Shown piece by piece: positions 14,301-17,679 of a stretch of DNA of 17,679 bases (position 1 is its first letter; every line of letters starts with the position of its first letter). The notes below the pieces were generated by a model. It made no database searches and was not told where the DNA came from. It saw only the letters and a list, made by a program, of their open reading frames with translations. The stretch is taken from the NCBI GenBank assembly GCA_041571375.1, contig JBFFUJ010000023.1, forward strand, positions 1 through 17,679, written 5' to 3'. The translations under genes were made by a program, and so were the position numbers. This stretch comes from CALKKN01 sp041571375. GTDB lineage: Bacteria > Pseudomonadota > Gammaproteobacteria > Xanthomonadales > SZUA-36.

Positions 14301-17300
14301 GTGTCTCCGGCAGAATTTTCGTTGCGCCGTCCGGTCACCATCGTGATGGCCTTCGTCTCGCTGATGGCGGTTGGCCTGGTCGCCGGGCGTCTGCTGCCGC
14401 TGGAGTACTTCCCATCGGTCGATGTTCCATTCATCGGGATTCAGGTGCCATACCAGGGGTCCACCCCCGAAGAGGTCGAGCGCGAGATCACCCGGCCGGT
14501 CGAGGAAGTGCTGTCGACCCTGTCCGGCATCAAGCGGCTGGATTCCCGCTCCTCTCAGGATGGCGCATTCATCGAAGTCACGTTCGACTGGGGCGAGGAC
14601 GTGGCGGTCAAGGCGGTCGAAGCCAGGGAGCGGGTGGAGGCGATCCGGGACGAACTGCCTGCCGACGTCCGTCGGATCAACGTATTCAAGTTCAACCTCA
14701 CGGACCAGCCGGTGCTCAGGCTGCGCATCTCGAGCGAGCGGGACCTGTCGGGTGCCTATGACCTTCTGATGCGCAAACTGGTGCGCCCGCTAGAGCGTAT
14801 CCCGGGAGTGGCCAGGGTGGACCTGGAGGGCGTCGAGCCGCGCGAAATCCGCATCGAGTTGATCGCCGACCGGGTCATCGCCCATGGCGTCGACCTGGTC
14901 GACCTGCAGCGCCGTCTGCGGCAGGTGAATTTCTCTGACTCAGCCGGCCTGATCAGCGACAACGGCACTCGCTACCGCGTCAACCCTCGCGGCGAGTTCC
15001 GCAGCATCGAGGAGTTTGCCCGGCTGGTGATTTCGGATCAGGGCCTGCGTCTGGGCGAAATCGCGGATATCCGCTACGAGAGCAAACGGCGATCCTACGC
15101 GCGTCATCTCGATCGCAAATACGCCATCGGGATCAGCGTGTTCAAGGAGAACGGCGCCAACCTGGTGGACGTCGGTCGACAGGCCCTGGCCGAGGTCGAA
15201 CGCATCGGCGCATCACCCGAAATGCAGGGCATCAAGGTCTTTTTCCTGGACAACCAGGCCGAGGGGGTGACCGAGTCGCTTTCCGAGCTGCTGAGCGCCG
15301 GTCTGATCGGAGCCCTGCTGTCACTCGTGGTTCTGTACTTCTTCCTCGGCCATATCCAGACGACGTTGATGGTCTCGATGGCGGTGCCGGTGGCCATCAC
15401 CATCACCCTGGGCGTGATGTATTTCCTGGGGTTGTCTTTGAACATCCTGTCGATGATGGGGCTGATGCTGGCGGTCGGCATGCTGGTCGACAATGCCGTG
15501 GTCGTCAGCGAAAGTATCCACCGCGAGCACGAGAACACGCCCGGCGACCCCGCCGGTGCCGCGTTGCGGGGTGTGCACGCGGTGGCCCTGGCCGTTGCGG
15601 CCGGCACTCTGACCAGCGCGGCGGTATTCCTGCCCATCATTTTTGGCGAGAAGGATCAGATCTCCGTCTTCCTGACCCATGTGGCCATCGCAATTGTCGT
15701 CTCGCTGGCCGTCTCTCTCGTCATCGCGCAGACCATCATTCCGTTACTGGCCACCCGGCTGGATCATCCGGCCTCCAAGCGGCAGAACGCTCTGGTCGAG
15801 AGGCTCAAGCACCGTTACGTGCGGCTGCTGGGCTGGACCCTGAGGCATCGCTGGGCATCGGCCGGGCTGGTCGTGCTCACGCTGGCTTCGGCGATGGTGC
15901 CCATGTCCCAGGTCGAGACCGGCATGTTTCCCCAGGATCAGACGCGCAAGCTTTATCTGAGCTACAACCTCAACGGCCAGTACCCGCTGGAAAAGATCAA
16001 GGAGTCCATCGACCGGGTGGAGGATTATCTGTATGCCAACCAGGAGGCCTTCGAGATTCGTGCGGTCTACACGTACTACGACGAACAGGGGTCCCGGAAC
16101 ACGCTGTCAGCCATTTTGCTGACGGACGACGACGAGGCAGTGCTGTCTTCCCAGGAGATCAGCCGCAGGATCATGGAGGGGCTGCCAAAAATAGCCATCG
16201 GCCGTCCCAGCTTCGGCTTCGAGCGCGCAGGCGGGGCGGAAGACCTGAACGTGACGCTCACCGGTTCGTCCAGCGAGGTCCTGCGGAATCTGGCCGAGGA
16301 TACCGTGCGGGTGCTGTCGGATATCGAGGGCCTCAGCGGCGTGGTGTCGGAGGCCGGTGCCGGTGAACAGGAAGTCCAGTTGCGCGTCGACCGGGAAAAA
16401 GCGAATCAACTCGGTTTTTCGACCCGCGAAGTGGCCGAGGCGGTTGCCATCGCGATCCGCGGCGTCGATCTTCGGGAATACAAGGGGGAGCAGGGCGAAG
16501 TCCCGGTTCGTCTGCAGTTGCGCGAAGCGGATCGGGAAAATCTGGCGGATCTGCGCGACATCAGGCTGCGTAATGCGGCAGGGCAGTCCGTGCCCCTGAT
16601 GGCACTGGTGCGTCTTGCGGAAACCAGCGGCCCGGCAGAGATAAGGCGTGTGGATCGGCAGACCGGTTTGCGGGTCACGGCACAGCTGGATGGCATCACG
16701 GCCGAAGAGGCACGCGAGAAGATCGAGGCCCGTATGGAGCCCATGCAGCTGCCCCCGGGCTACGCCTGGCGATTCGGTGGTGGCTTCGACGATGAACAGG
16801 AGGCCATGCAGAAGATGGTCTTCAGCATCCTCCTGGCCATCATACTCATCTACATCGTGCTCGCGGCGCAGTTCGAATCGCTGATTTATCCCGCCAGCAT
16901 GGTCTGCACGATTCTGTTTTCGGTCATCGGCGTGTACTGGTTCTTCCTGTTGACCGGCACGACCTTCACTTTGATGGCCATGATAGGAATCCTGATCCTG
17001 ATCGGCGTGGTCGTGAACAATGGCATCGTCCTGATCGATCACGTCAACCAGCTTCGGCTTCGCGGCCTGTCGCGCGAGGCCGCGCTGTTGCGTGCGGGCG
17101 AGGAGCGTCTGCGGCCGATCCTGATGACCGTGGGCACGACCGTACTTGGCCTGACCCCGCTGTGCATCGGTACGACACAGATCGGTGGCGACGGCCCCCC
17201 GTACTTTCCGATGGCGCGCGCCATTGTCGGCGGCCTGCTGTTCTCGACCTTCGTCAGCCTGGTCCTTCTGCCGACGATCTACAGCTGGCTCGACATCGTT

Positions 17301-17423
17301 CGCCACTGGCCGCGTCGCCTGGCGGCTGCGCTGCTTCGAGGTATCAGGGCGCTGTTCGGCGTTGTGGTCCGCGGCTATCGCAAACTGCGTCCCGGGCGTC
17401 AGCCCGAGCCTGCCTCGGCCTGA
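14301..17423 (+). CDS. RND efflux permease, second of tandem pair (HAE-1/AcrB family)
   Basis: A second proton-driven RND permease of 1040 residues, clearly diverged from the first, so not a recent duplication. The N-terminus EFSLRRPVTIVMAF is standard. The TM4 relay is MLVDNAVVVSES with D397 and N398, TM10 has VVVNNGIVLID with N906 in place of the AcrB lysine, and TM11 keeps R936 and T943 in RLRPILMT. Both permeases thus share the same altered relay. The GTG at 14301 lies 2 bases after the first permease stop, with AGGCGGG about 7-10 bases upstream. The tandem arrangement with one adaptor recalls MdtABC, whose permeases form a heterotrimer; that these two do likewise is inference. The 3' end overlaps a convergent gene by 25 bases. 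Confidence 0.94.
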   Translation: MSPAEFSLRRPVTIVMAFVSLMAVGLVAGRLLPLEYFPSVDVPFIGIQVPYQGSTPEEVEREITRPVEEVLSTLSGIKRLDSRSSQDGAFIEVTFDWGEDVAVKAVEARERVEAIRDELPADVRRINVFKFNLTDQPVLRLRISSERDLSGAYDLLMRKLVRPLERIPGVARVDLEGVEPREIRIELIADRVIAHGVDLVDLQRRLRQVNFSDSAGLISDNGTRYRVNPRGEFRSIEEFARLVISDQGLRLGEIADIRYESKRRSYARHLDRKYAIGISVFKENGANLVDVGRQALAEVERIGASPEMQGIKVFFLDNQAEGVTESLSELLSAGLIGALLSLVVLYFFLGHIQTTLMVSMAVPVAITITLGVMYFLGLSLNILSMMGLMLAVGMLVDNAVVVSESIHREHENTPGDPAGAALRGVHAVALAVAAGTLTSAAVFLPIIFGEKDQISVFLTHVAIAIVVSLAVSLVIAQTIIPLLATRLDHPASKRQNALVERLKHRYVRLLGWTLRHRWASAGLVVLTLASAMVPMSQVETGMFPQDQTRKLYLSYNLNGQYPLEKIKESIDRVEDYLYANQEAFEIRAVYTYYDEQGSRNTLSAILLTDDDEAVLSSQEISRRIMEGLPKIAIGRPSFGFERAGGAEDLNVTLTGSSSEVLRNLAEDTVRVLSDIEGLSGVVSEAGAGEQEVQLRVDREKANQLGFSTREVAEAVAIAIRGVDLREYKGEQGEVPVRLQLREADRENLADLRDIRLRNAAGQSVPLMALVRLAETSGPAEIRRVDRQTGLRVTAQLDGITAEEAREKIEARMEPMQLPPGYAWRFGGGFDDEQEAMQKMVFSILLAIILIYIVLAAQFESLIYPASMVCTILFSVIGVYWFFLLTGTTFTLMAMIGILILIGVVVNNGIVLIDHVNQLRLRGLSREAALLRAGEERLRPILMTVGTTVLGLTPLCIGTTQIGGDGPPYFPMARAIVGGLLFSTFVSLVLLPTIYSWLDIVRHWPRRLAAALLRGIRALFGVVVRGYRKLRPGRQPEPASA

Positions 17424-17679
17424 AAATCGCCGCTGATCCCGGCGCCCAGGCTGCTCTCACCGTACTCACTGGCGAAAGTCGCGATGATTTCGTCGTAGGG
17501 GACGTCGCCGAAGGTTCCCCGGAACCGCAGGTACTCCATGTGCCGGTTGCCGGCCTGGTCGAACTCCTGGAACAGTGAGTCCTGCCGGCCGTCGAAATCC
17601 AGTGGCCGCAGCCCGAACTTCTCGCACAGGGAGCGATTGAAAGCGGGCGTGGCCTTGAGCCACTGACCGTCCAGATACA
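17399..17679 (-). CDS. Transglutaminase-like domain protein, C-terminal end (start lies outside window)
   Basis: A frame on the minus strand stays open from the right edge to a TGA at 17399-17401, giving 92 visible residues. The start lies beyond the window. The text begins YLDGQWLKATPAFN and continues with LCEKFGLRPLDFDGRQDS and HMEYLRFRGTFGDVPYDE, which I recognise as the C-terminal section of bacterial transglutaminase-like (cysteine protease fold) proteins. The catalytic Cys, His and Asp normally lie upstream of this section and are not visible. The gene is convergent with the second RND permease and its last 25 bases overlap that gene's end. Function in the cell is unknown for this group. 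Confidence 0.75.
   Translation of the reverse strand, partial: YLDGQWLKATPAFNRSLCEKFGLRPLDFDGRQDSLFQEFDQAGNRHMEYLRFRGTFGDVPYDEIIATFASEYGESSLGAGISGDFQAEAGSG

Noticed and set aside
16107..17306. 399-codon open frame on the minus strand
   Set aside because: Antisense to the second RND permease, low-complexity polar composition, no recognisable domain.
17466..17663. 65-codon ATG-started frame on the minus strand at the right edge
   Set aside because: It is in a different frame from the transglutaminase-like sequence, which has recognisable homology over the same bases.
1..17679. CRISPR arrays, tRNA/rRNA genes, transposases, phage genes
   Set aside because: No spaced direct repeats, cloverleaf-like sequences or mobile-element proteins were seen on either strand.

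Overview
This window comes from the chromosome of a high-GC gammaproteobacterium (roughly 60-65% GC by eye). The rpsA-ihfB-lapA-lapB order, an NfuA with both domains, and the Pseudomonas-type WbpL/WbpM pair all point to that class. The sequence alone does not settle genus or family; Chromatiales-, Xanthomonadales- or Pseudomonadales-like lineages are all plausible. Genes are dense, with short spacers and clear same-strand runs.

Layout, left to right. (1) 1-3334, plus strand: the last ~497 residues of ribosomal protein S1 (rpsA, 5' end outside the window), a strong GC hairpin, then ihfB and the overlapping lapA-lapB pair that helps control LPS synthesis. (2) 3344-8263, plus strand: a polyprenyl-phosphate sugar-1-phosphate transferase (WbpL/WecA type), a membrane-bound WbpM/CapD-type nucleotide-sugar dehydratase, galU, and an alpha/beta-hydrolase esterase that starts 8 bases after galU. 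This block looks like the conserved frame of an O-antigen/surface-polysaccharide locus, with the usual variable sugar genes missing between lapB and wbpL. (3) 8333-9663: nfuA (Fe-S cluster carrier) on the plus strand converges on two tandem monoheme cytochrome c genes on the minus strand. A REP-like element sits between them. The cytochrome pair has a well-formed sigma70 promoter whose -10 box lies inside an inverted repeat. (4) 9664-10031: a 368-base intergenic region with lower GC. It holds that promoter, a perfect 8-bp hairpin, a weak promoter for the next operon, and perhaps a broken small gene on the minus strand. (5) 10032-17423, plus strand: a tripartite-efflux operon encoding one lipoprotein adaptor and two different RND permeases, with no outer-membrane channel gene in view. 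(6) 17399-17679, minus strand: the C-terminal end of a transglutaminase-like protein, convergent with and overlapping the second RND gene by 25 bases. It has no start codon inside the window.

The left two-thirds therefore joins translation and nucleoid housekeeping genes to envelope biogenesis: LPS control by LapAB, lipid-linked glycan initiation by the WbpL-like enzyme, sugar supply by the WbpM-like enzyme and GalU. The right third is an export pump. I found no CRISPR array, tRNA, rRNA, transposase or convincing novel system. The most interesting items are regulatory or architectural: the dyad over the cytochrome promoter, the REP-like element, the empty polysaccharide slot, and the paired RND permeases with a reduced proton-relay residue set.
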